Shown here: positions 24,835-31,845 of the stretch, one piece after another | How the letters are laid out: each line of letters opens with the position of its first letter | Numbering within the stretch: the first letter of the stretch is position 1 | Assembly (NCBI GenBank): GCA_017456145.1 | Contig: JAFTJZ010000074.1 | Location: 1 to 43,072 of the forward strand | Source: Clostridia bacterium | Lineage (GTDB): Bacteria > Bacillota > Clostridia > Oscillospirales > CAG-272 | Direction of reading: 5' to 3' | Length of the DNA: 43,072 nucleotides | Program-made: the position numbers and the translations under genes | Notes under the pieces: generated by a model | Seen by the model: the letters and a program-made list of their open reading frames with translations, nothing else | What the model was told of the DNA's origin: nothing | Database searches by the model: none

Positions 24835-24887
24835 TTTCGGATTTATTAACCATTTTATCTGATCCCAAGCCGAAAAAGGAGTTATTC

Positions 24888-25742
24888 ATGAAAAAATTGA
24901 AACAAAACCGCCCGATTAGCTTTATTATTGTTTTTATTGTCTATCTGCTGGCTACACTTTTAGGCTTTATAACATATCAAAATCTTACGCTACCATGGTG
25001 GCTGTCACTCCTGATCGCCGATGTGGTCGCAACCATACTTACATTTTTCTTCAGCGTGATCCTCGGCAATGCCTCGGTATATGATCCTTATTGGAGCGTA
25101 CAGCCTCCCGTCATCCTCGCCGCTTTTGCGTATGGAAATCAGCTGACCGCTCTTGGTATCCTTTTACTGCTCGCTGTCTTCTTCTGGGGAATCCGTCTCA
25201 CAGCCAATTGGGCTTACACCTTTTCTGATCTGACTCATCAGGATTGGCGATATACCATGCTGAAGGAGAAAACAGGAATTTTCTATCCCTTGATCAATTT
25301 CGTTGGAATTCACATGGTTCCGACGCTTGTAGTATATGCGTGTATTCTCCCTGCGGTTTATGCCGTAAATATCGCTCTTGTTGCAAACGTCGGCAGCATG
25401 ATATGCCTATGTGTTTCAATCGGTGCGGTGATCATGCAGGGAATTGCCGATATTCAAATGCATCGTTTCCGCAAAAATCCAAGCAGCACGTTTATTCGCA
25501 TCGGACTGTGGAAGTATTCGCGGCATCCAAACTATCTTGGGGAAATTCTGATGTGGTGGGGAATCGCGCTTTCGGTCGTCTGCGCCGATCCCAATGCTTG
25601 GTATCTCGCAGCCGGAGCCGTGGCAAATACCATTCTGTTCTTTTCCGTCAGCATTCCCATGGCAGACGGCAGACAGGCGCGTAAAGAAGGATTTGCCGCT
25701 TATAAAAAGCAAACTCGTATGCTCTTACCTATCAAAAAATAA
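24888..25742 (+). CDS. DUF1295 membrane protein (steroid reductase/ICMT-like)
   Basis: The 284-residue polytopic membrane protein has about seven helices and the C-terminal motif GLWKYSRHPNYLGE followed by MWWGIAL, characteristic of DUF1295, a relative of steroid 5-alpha-reductases and isoprenylcysteine methyltransferases that binds a nucleotide-type cofactor at this site. WSVQPP and WAYTFSDL are also typical. A frame is open from an ATG at 24831 overlapping the SDR stop, but the ATG at 24888 has AAAGGAG at the right distance and a lysine-rich start. The neighbouring SDR hints at lipid or small-molecule reduction. The biochemical role is unproven. Confidence 0.85.
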   Translation: MKKLKQNRPISFIIVFIVYLLATLLGFITYQNLTLPWWLSLLIADVVATILTFFFSVILGNASVYDPYWSVQPPVILAAFAYGNQLTALGILLLLAVFFWGIRLTANWAYTFSDLTHQDWRYTMLKEKTGIFYPLINFVGIHMVPTLVVYACILPAVYAVNIALVANVGSMICLCVSIGAVIMQGIADIQMHRFRKNPSSTFIRIGLWKYSRHPNYLGEILMWWGIALSVVCADPNAWYLAAGAVANTILFFSVSIPMADGRQARKEGFAAYKKQTRMLLPIKK

Positions 25743-25819
25743 TTGACATACCGATTTATCCGATATTTCGTCAAAAAATCGTATATAACAGACAGAAAAT
25801 ATAATATAAGGGAAATAAT

Positions 25820-26725
25820 ATGCACGATATCTGGAATCCGTGGCATGGGTGTATCAAATGCTCGGAGGGTTGCCAACATTGCTATATGTATTATCTGGAT
25901 CGGATACATAACAATACGGACAGTTCCGTGATCAAAAAAACAGGAACCTTTCGATATCCGTTATCCAAACGACGAGACGGACGTTATAAAGTGCAAAGCG
26001 GAGAGATGCTCCGTGTTTGCATGACCTCCGATTTTTTTGTGGATGGCGCAGACGCTTGGCGGGCAGAGGCGTGGGAGATCATGCGACAACGTCCCGATGT
26101 CAAATTTTTTCTTCTCACCAAGCGCCCGGAGCGTGTTCGAGAGCATCTGCCGCATGATTGGGAAGACGGCTGGGATCATATTTTTTTCAACGTTACCTGC
26201 GAGAATCAGAAACGCGCCGATGAGCGCATTCCCATTCTGCTCGATCTGCCGTTCAAGCACAAAGGAATCATGTGTGCACCTTTGATCGGGGAGATCCATA
26301 TCGAGAAGTACCTCGCAAGCGACCAGATCGAGCAGGTTGTCTGCGGCGGTGAGAATTATGACGGTGCAAGACCTTGTCACTTTGATTGGGTCAGGCATCT
26401 GCGTGAGGAATGTATGGCACACAACGTCACCTTTTGCTTTATTGAAACGGGAACGGTGTTCATCAAGGATGGAAAACGATATCACATCCCGCAAAAGCGC
26501 ATTCAAGCCGAAATGGCATATAAATCGGGAATGAGCTTTGTCGGTAAGCCAATGCACTGGAGGTTGACCGACCGCATGGGGATTCCTATTCCCGAACATG
26601 AGCTTTACGTTCCGCATTTCGGAAAGAATTGTGAAAAATGCGGTTCTAAGCTCATCTGCAACGGTTGCTCCGATTGCGGGAAGTGCACTCCATCAAGTCA
26701 GACCGACGTTGCACCACCAATGTGA
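25820..26725 (+). CDS. DUF5131 (phage Gp37/Gp68-like) protein
   Basis: The 301-residue protein opens with IWNPWHGCIKCSEGCQHCYM, four Cys at residues 11, 14, 18 and 21, the hallmark of DUF5131/Gp37-Gp68 proteins, which look radical-SAM-like but have unproven chemistry. FLLTKRPERV, FFNVTCENQ, PLIGEI and VVCGGENYDGARPCHFDWV are the conserved core strands. The C-terminus has a Cys-rich tail (CEKCGSKLICNGCSDCGKC) like a zinc ribbon. The family occurs in phages and, as here, on chromosomes. The ATG at 25820 follows a short AT-rich gap without a clear promoter. There are no phage genes nearby. Confidence 0.85.
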   Translation: MHDIWNPWHGCIKCSEGCQHCYMYYLDRIHNNTDSSVIKKTGTFRYPLSKRRDGRYKVQSGEMLRVCMTSDFFVDGADAWRAEAWEIMRQRPDVKFFLLTKRPERVREHLPHDWEDGWDHIFFNVTCENQKRADERIPILLDLPFKHKGIMCAPLIGEIHIEKYLASDQIEQVVCGGENYDGARPCHFDWVRHLREECMAHNVTFCFIETGTVFIKDGKRYHIPQKRIQAEMAYKSGMSFVGKPMHWRLTDRMGIPIPEHELYVPHFGKNCEKCGSKLICNGCSDCGKCTPSSQTDVAPPM

Positions 26726-26807
26726 TAGCCGATCAATACTGCAAGTCAAATCAAGCAAAAATCTCTTCGATTTGATATAATAGTTAACAGAGAAGGGAGG
26801 GGTGCTT

Positions 26808-26909
26808 GTGTTTGAATGGTATCAGAACATTCAAAAGATTGTTGACGAGATCGATATATGCATTAAAAGTCATGACTACCAGCCGTGTGAAGTTGTCAAC
26901 AGAAAGTAG
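26808..26909 (+). pseudogene. probable N-terminal remnant of an AraC-family regulator
   Basis: GTG at 26808 behind GGGAGGGG opens only 33 codons. The first 23 or so residues (MFEWYQNIQKIVDEIDICIK) look like the start of clostridial AraC-type regulators (EWYxxIQxIVDEIDxCIKxHD), then the frame turns to unrelated residues and stops. There is an upstream TATAAT (26775-26780) and a terminator close behind. It is best read as a deletion remnant; a real short peptide is the alternative. The family match is from memory and needs a search. Confidence 0.4.
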
Positions 26910-26920
26910 ACACAAAAAAA

Positions 26921-26952
26921 CCGATGAGGAATCCGAACCTCATCGGCTTTTT
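26921..26952. terminator. bidirectional terminator after pduO
   Basis: CCGATGAGG (26921-26929) pairs with CCTCATCGG (26938-26946), with runs of A before and T after. It ends the minus-strand dehydratase operon and can also stop plus-strand transcripts. Confidence 0.9.
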
Positions 26953-26959
26953 TATCTCA

Positions 26960-27985
26960 TTACAGCATGGCAAATGCTTTGATACCGCATTCGCAAAGCG
27001 CGTGATCCTCCTCACCGGTGCCACCGGAGATGCCCAAGCCACCGACGATGGTATCCCCCACCTTGAGCGGAACACCGCCGCCGAAACAAACCATCTTGTC
27101 TACGTTCTGTAAGCCGTAGAAGGTTTGACCGGGCTGCACCAGATCGTACAGATCCTTGGTCGGCATTTTAACCGAAACAGCTGTGTACGCCTTCTTGATA
27201 GCTACGTCATAGCTGACCAAAAAAGCACCATCCATGACATGAACCGCAATGGGGTTGCCCTCACTGTTACAAACGGCAATGACCGCCTGTTTGCCCATCG
27301 CTTTGGCGCACTTTTCAACCTCTTCGATCAATCTGGTCGCCTTGGCAAGATCCAGCGGACGTGCATCAGCTACACGGCGCAGCACCTCTTCGACGATATT
27401 GTTAACTGCACCGTCGGGGGAGCTACCGGTCGCTGCGGGCATCGACTTACCCTCGCGACGAGCAGCCTCATCATAATCTGCCTTGCGCGCCAGCATATAC
27501 AGATAATCCGAAAGACGATTGAGATATGCCTTGGCAGGTGCTGCCGCCGCATATTTTCGGTCCATGACGGCAAGTGTACGCTCTGCACGGCGGGCGATCG
27601 TCCGCGCTACATCAAGACGCGCGGAAAGCTCACAATAACCGGGCAGGATAAACTTGCGCTCACGGGGGAAGGAGTCCTCTACCGTGTCAATAATATATTC
27701 CAGAAATGCCGTTTCTTCCTCGGTGACGGTATGTTTTTTGTTTCTTGGATCGGCAACACCGGCCATGATGGTCATAAGGACATTCTGCACGCGGTCAAAG
27801 TGAGCGATGCAGGTCGCACTGTCTGCCGTATTCATAGATGCAATGTATGCCTTGGCGAGTCCCATTTGTGAGGTCAACTCGTCAATGGTGCCCAGCGCAT
27901 TGATGCGCTCGTCTGCCTTGGAGATCTGCGTTGCAGACATCAGCGTCGTCATGCCGCCGTCTCCGTGTTTGGTGTAGATTTTCAT
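26960..27985 (-). CDS. pduO: PduO-type cob(I)alamin adenosyltransferase fused to GlcG domain
   Basis: The 341-residue protein has two parts. Residues 1 to about 185 are the PduO ATP:corrinoid adenosyltransferase: MKIYTKHGDGGMTTLM, ADERINALGTIDELTSQMG, and IARRAERTLAVMDR with the conserved RRAER. Residues about 205-341 are a GlcG/HbpS (DUF336) domain with a GGVPLKVG and GLGISGGTGEEDHAL end, as in full-length PduO, where it binds heme or cobalamin. The enzyme makes adenosylcobalamin, the cofactor of the dehydratase encoded upstream in the same operon. The ATG at 27985 has AAAGG upstream. It is the last gene before the terminator at 26921-26952. Confidence 0.93.
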   Translation of the reverse strand: MKIYTKHGDGGMTTLMSATQISKADERINALGTIDELTSQMGLAKAYIASMNTADSATCIAHFDRVQNVLMTIMAGVADPRNKKHTVTEEETAFLEYIIDTVEDSFPRERKFILPGYCELSARLDVARTIARRAERTLAVMDRKYAAAAPAKAYLNRLSDYLYMLARKADYDEAARREGKSMPAATGSSPDGAVNNIVEEVLRRVADARPLDLAKATRLIEEVEKCAKAMGKQAVIAVCNSEGNPIAVHVMDGAFLVSYDVAIKKAYTAVSVKMPTKDLYDLVQPGQTFYGLQNVDKMVCFGGGVPLKVGDTIVGGLGISGGTGEEDHALCECGIKAFAML

Positions 27986-28036
27986 TCTCGTGCCTTTCTT
28001 TTTGCGTTAAAGGTCAGTTCGTTAATCAGTTTTCGT

Positions 28037-28393
28037 TTACTCAGGTAAGCGGAGGGGGAGTCGCTTGATCACCCTTGCGCCGTTGGCGCCAAGTGCGCGT
28101 GCGGTCGTCATATCCGGGGCGGTATGAGAGAGCAGGGTAGTCATCTCATTTTCACCGTGACGGATGTTCATGCCCTTGATGTGCAGCGACACATCGTCAC
28201 CGCAAAGACCGATGCCCACGCCCAGCATGGATGCCTCGCAAGCTTTGACGGAGAGAGCAGAGGCCGTGCCTTCCTTGTCGCTCATGATCTCATAGAGAAT
28301 GCCTTCCTCTTCAATACCGGCGCAAATCTCACGGAGCAGCTGCATATCTCCCCGACAAGTATTTATAATAATGGTTGGTTTCTTTACGATCAT
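28037..28393 (-). CDS. pduH: diol dehydratase reactivase small subunit
   Basis: The 118-residue protein has the fold of the small reactivase subunit (PduH/DdrB/DhaG), which resembles the dehydratase beta subunit: IEEEGILYEI, GVGIGLCGDDVSLHIKGM and a C-terminal ARALGANGARVIKRLPL. With the large subunit it exchanges damaged cobalamin for fresh adenosylcobalamin on the inactivated dehydratase. Its ATG overlaps the stop of the large reactivase gene by 4 bases. The pduO gene follows after about 50 bases. Confidence 0.9.
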   Translation of the reverse strand: MIVKKPTIIINTCRGDMQLLREICAGIEEEGILYEIMSDKEGTASALSVKACEASMLGVGIGLCGDDVSLHIKGMNIRHGENEMTTLLSHTAPDMTTARALGANGARVIKRLPLRLPE

Positions 28394-30210
28394 ACGTTGC
28401 CCCCGTTCATTGCCGACAAGACAAGGCCTGTTGCCACTGCATTACGGGGACCCTCGCTGCCGCGGATATTGCCTCGTCCGCAAACAATGCGGAAGGATGC
28501 AAATTCTTCCATCAGCATCTCTGGGATCTCAAAATCCTCCGCCGAGCCGCCGACCAGAACGACGTTGGGAATGCGGCGGAGCTCGCCGGAAGGAGCGATT
28601 TGCTTGAGCGCACGCAGGGCATTGGTGACAAATACCTTGCGCTTTGCCTCACGGCGCACCTGGACAATTTTTTCCATCGGGATATCCTCGTCGATGCGAA
28701 TCATGCCTTCCGGACTCATCAGCACGACGTGCCCAAAAAGCCGCGGATCGATCGAGCCGTCAAAAAATTGCATCTCACCGCTCTCCAGACGCAGGTGGAA
28801 CAAGCTCTCCACCTTGGCAAGCGGATACTTTTTGATCTGTTCTGCCGTGGTGCGCGCACCAAGACCCAGCTCGGTCTGAATCAGCATGGAGACCAGCTCA
28901 CCGGCCCCTGCACAGTGGGTCAGGCTCACACGTCCGTCCTCATCAATCAATGCGGCGTCGGTCGATCCGCCACCCATATCAAGAATGGCAAGAGGTACTC
29001 GCGTACCCGGCGTGGTCAGTGCGCCGAGCGACGCCATGACAGCCTCCACACCTGCGATCACAACGTTGGTGCGAAGATCTGCTGTGAGTGCATCGGCAAT
29101 CTGCTGCATGGGGAGCTGGCGGGTGCGGACCATGGCCGCAATGCCGACTGCCTTTTCCATGCAGGTCTCGCCTGCCAGTGCGCCGGCAATGGCAACGGGT
29201 GCTAAGGTGTCTACGGCAAGGATATCGGTGATGCGAACATCGCCGGCATACTCACCGCTGACAGAGGCCATTCCCTCGCGAATGCGGGAGAGCATTTGCC
29301 CTACATTGGTGCCGCTTTGCCCTTGAATATTATGAATCTCGCCGCACTGCGCCATCGACTGCATGATGGCCTCTGCTCCCTCGTCAATGCTGACGGAGGA
29401 GGGAATAGCTGCCTCAAAGGTGAGTGCGCCTGCGGGTAGAATGTTTTCCTGTATGTTGCCACCCGGGGTTTTTATAACCACGGCGCTACGCTTACCGATC
29501 AGACTCTTGGCGATCGGTGTAACGCTCTTGGTGGCTGCCGCGTCCAGCGACAGTAGAGTAGCAATTCCGTAGGGGTTACTCAGCATCCGAACGGATTGCC
29601 CGGGCAGCGCGACCTCTATGGCGGCTGTCTTACCCTCCGGAATTCGTTCGATGTGACGTACCTCGTCGATGATGGGGATTTTGGTTTGTAATCGGTTTTC
29701 AACCAGCACGGCCTCGTCTGCCTGCATGATCACGCCGCAAATGTTTCTTTGCTGCGCGACGCGATTGATCCTCTCAGCGGCGACTTCATAACCGATCGTG
29801 CGGGGGACGGTGACAAGGTATGCCACGCCGGCGCGCGTGAAGTCAAGACGATCAAAAGAGACGATCTCTCCCACCGCCGTTCCCGCACCCGCAGGGGTGG
29901 AGGGATTGTGTCCAATCATGGAGGATTCCGTGATAATGGTCTCCGTGATGGTTTCCATCGCTGTGTCGCCAATGACGGGCGCCGCCTCGTTGATGCGGAT
30001 AACGGAAAGCTCGCTCATCTCGCGCCCTGCCGCATTGACGGCCGCCTTAAGTGCCGCCTTAATGCCGTGCACGTTTGGCAGCGTACCCTTGGTTCCCGTG
30101 GTGGGGCGGAGAGCGGAGGCAAGGAAGGTCATACGACCATCCTCCATGCGTTGTCCGATACAAACCTCTGTGGTGGAATTGCCAATATCAACACCGGCAA
30201 TCAATTTCAC
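28390..30210 (-). CDS. pduG: diol dehydratase reactivase large subunit
   Basis: The 606-residue ATPase of the actin/Hsp70 superfamily starts MKLIAGVDIGNSTTEV with the phosphate-binding motif. Later regions include VPLAILDMGGGSTDAALID and NVVLVGGSAEDFEIPEM, as in DdrA/PduG/DhaF (usually 605-610 residues). It drives release of inactive cobalamin from the dehydratase using ATP. The start is GTG at 30210, overlapping the small-subunit stop as GTGA. Its own stop overlaps the pduH ATG. All reactivase genes are thus translationally coupled to the enzyme genes. Confidence 0.95.
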   Translation of the reverse strand: MKLIAGVDIGNSTTEVCIGQRMEDGRMTFLASALRPTTGTKGTLPNVHGIKAALKAAVNAAGREMSELSVIRINEAAPVIGDTAMETITETIITESSMIGHNPSTPAGAGTAVGEIVSFDRLDFTRAGVAYLVTVPRTIGYEVAAERINRVAQQRNICGVIMQADEAVLVENRLQTKIPIIDEVRHIERIPEGKTAAIEVALPGQSVRMLSNPYGIATLLSLDAAATKSVTPIAKSLIGKRSAVVIKTPGGNIQENILPAGALTFEAAIPSSVSIDEGAEAIMQSMAQCGEIHNIQGQSGTNVGQMLSRIREGMASVSGEYAGDVRITDILAVDTLAPVAIAGALAGETCMEKAVGIAAMVRTRQLPMQQIADALTADLRTNVVIAGVEAVMASLGALTTPGTRVPLAILDMGGGSTDAALIDEDGRVSLTHCAGAGELVSMLIQTELGLGARTTAEQIKKYPLAKVESLFHLRLESGEMQFFDGSIDPRLFGHVVLMSPEGMIRIDEDIPMEKIVQVRREAKRKVFVTNALRALKQIAPSGELRRIPNVVLVGGSAEDFEIPEMLMEEFASFRIVCGRGNIRGSEGPRNAVATGLVLSAMNGGNV

Positions 30211-30599
30211 AAAAGGATTCCTCTCTTTTCATAAATGTCAGCTGCCTCGCGTACCATTTTTGCGCAGCTTTTGGCGTGATACTTGGTTTCAAGCTCAGCT
30301 GCCATATCAAGCAGCTGCGTTTTGGTTGCGCGGTTGGGACGCAGTAGGTTGTACATGGACAGGATCACGTCGTCCGGGACATCTACCAGCTCAGCGGCGC
30401 GCTCAAAGTTCTTTTCCATGGCGGGACTGTCTGCCTCCTTGGCGACCTGACCCTGCTTGCGCAGCATCTCCTTGGAAATTTTAATGTCTTCGCCGGAAAT
30501 GTCGCCGCGCTTGACGGCCTCCAGCGTAATGTCGTCCAGCTTTTTGCCCGTCTTGGACGTGATGGACGAACGCTCGTTTTCACCTAAAGGATATTTCAT
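30207..30599 (-). CDS. pduE: diol/glycerol dehydratase small (gamma) subunit
   Basis: The 130-residue protein contains the gamma-subunit signature regions: LDDITLEAVKRGDISGEDIK, an AEDIYEKR-like end (REAADIYEKRGIL) and LLRPNRATKTQLL. An in-frame TTG lies three codons upstream directly against AAGGAA; the ATG at 30599 has proper spacing from that site. It shows no extra N-terminal targeting helix; it begins immediately with MKYPLGENERSSI. It is separated from the medium-subunit gene by a REP-like hairpin element. Confidence 0.92.
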   Translation of the reverse strand: MKYPLGENERSSITSKTGKKLDDITLEAVKRGDISGEDIKISKEMLRKQGQVAKEADSPAMEKNFERAAELVDVPDDVILSMYNLLRPNRATKTQLLDMAAELETKYHAKSCAKMVREAADIYEKRGILL

Positions 30600-30620
30600 A
30601 ACAATCAATTCCTTGTTTTG

Positions 30621-30694
30621 AAGTTTTTGAAGATTCCAAAGAAACTTTTTTCAAAAAATTTCTTTGGTGGGGCGCGGGGCAACGCCCCACGTAC
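30621..30694. repeat. REP-like double-hairpin element between pduD and pduE
   Basis: Two adjacent hairpins fill the gap: CCAAAGAAA (30636-30644) with TTTCTTTGG (30659-30667), and GTGGGGCG (30667-30674) with CGCCCCAC (30683-30690). A trailing AAGTTTTTGAAGATT is part of the unit. I recall near-identical units scattered in other clostridial genomes, so this is probably a dispersed intergenic repeat inserted inside the operon. Copy number in this genome cannot be seen here. Confidence 0.7.
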
Positions 30695-30703
30695 TATCCC
30701 CCG

Positions 30704-31810
30704 TTACTGCATCGGCCAAGCGATGATGGGGTAGTTCGGATCAACCTGCTCGGTCTCGGCAATGTGCATGATAGCCGCCTTAACCTGATATTTGGCACGA
30801 CACATGGGGTCATTGACACTGGAAATGGGCGTGACCTGCTCGCCTTTGGCGTATTTCGCTGCATTCTGCCCGATCTTTCTGTATGTTTCAAGATTCATCA
30901 GCGGGGCCTGCGGGAACAACTCCAGATTGGACAGCGGGTAAAGATCCTTTTGGTGAATGACCGCCGTACCCTTGGACTGCAGCCCGATACCGATACCGGA
31001 TCCACTGATCTTTGCAGCCTCCAGCCCCATAAAACAAACGTCGGATGTTTTGAGCACCTTGACAACGCGGGGAACCATGCCTTCTTCCTCAATGCCTGCC
31101 TTGACCTCTCGGATCACTTCCTCAAGCGGGATTCCGCAAATGGTAGCGCGAATTTCCTTTTGGAACCCGGGACCGACACCGATGACGACCTCCTTGGGAT
31201 CGGTGCCCTTCTGTGCCAGAGGTGCGCGGCTGTAATCAGTCTTTTCGGGATTGATGCGCTCGGTGCCGACCATCGATGCAGGACGGCGGGATGCGCTCGG
31301 TGCGGATACAGTTTCGGTGGTATTGGATTGTGTGGCCTCGGCCGGACGCAACGCCGAGAGAACCTTCTGGATCATCTCAGCAGGAACGACACCGTCAAGC
31401 TCGGCGGATTCCTTGAGCACCGCCTCGGTAACCAGCTTGGCTACGTTCATATCTACACTCACACCGCGCTCTTTCATAATGGCGCTGTCGTTCGTGACAG
31501 CAGGGACGGGAACAACGCTCTCCCCCTGCAGTGCACCGATCACCTTCTGCACCATTTCTTCGGGATTTACTCCTTCCAGCTCCTCGGATTCCTTGATCAC
31601 CGCCGCTGCGATCTTGCGTACGGTGTCCTCGGTCACCTTGATCCCCTTATGGGAAACGACTTCGGCAATTCCGCAATACGAACGGGGCTTTTCCTCTCTG
31701 AGGTAGCCTGCAACCTCGCGCAGCATCTGTTCCGGCTGTACACCGTCAAGCTGTGCGGATTCTTCTACGATCGCCTGCGCGATCTGTTTCATAATATCTT
31801 CATTCAGCAT
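30704..31810 (-). CDS. pduD: diol/glycerol dehydratase medium (beta) subunit with triple N-terminal repeat
   Basis: The C-terminal 165 or so residues match the beta subunit (VVIGVGPGFQKEI, GIEEEGMVPRVVKVLKTSDV, SGSGIGIGLQSKGTAVIHQ, PLSNLELFPQAPLMNLETYR). The normal subunit is about 224 residues; this one is 368. The extra N-terminus holds three copies of a helical repeat at about 5-37, 61-95 and 121-155, of the form xxVxKIxxAVxKESxELxGVxPEEMxxKVxxAL, joined by linkers. Single amphipathic helices of this kind on PduD direct it into microcompartments. The ATG at 31810 has AGGAAA; upstream in-frame starts at 31834 and beyond are less likely. The start differs from the large-subunit stop by 35 bases. 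Confidence 0.93.
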   Translation of the reverse strand: MLNEDIMKQIAQAIVEESAQLDGVQPEQMLREVAGYLREEKPRSYCGIAEVVSHKGIKVTEDTVRKIAAAVIKESEELEGVNPEEMVQKVIGALQGESVVPVPAVTNDSAIMKERGVSVDMNVAKLVTEAVLKESAELDGVVPAEMIQKVLSALRPAEATQSNTTETVSAPSASRRPASMVGTERINPEKTDYSRAPLAQKGTDPKEVVIGVGPGFQKEIRATICGIPLEEVIREVKAGIEEEGMVPRVVKVLKTSDVCFMGLEAAKISGSGIGIGLQSKGTAVIHQKDLYPLSNLELFPQAPLMNLETYRKIGQNAAKYAKGEQVTPISSVNDPMCRAKYQVKAAIMHIAETEQVDPNYPIIAWPMQ

Positions 31811-31845
31811 ATGTATTTCCTGCCTTTTGCTCATAACAATTCTAA

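Noticed and set aside
28124-30484. Several long plus-strand frames opposite the reactivase gene
   Set aside because: They are shadows of pduG/pduH codon usage; the minus-strand genes carry ATPase motifs and overlapping starts.
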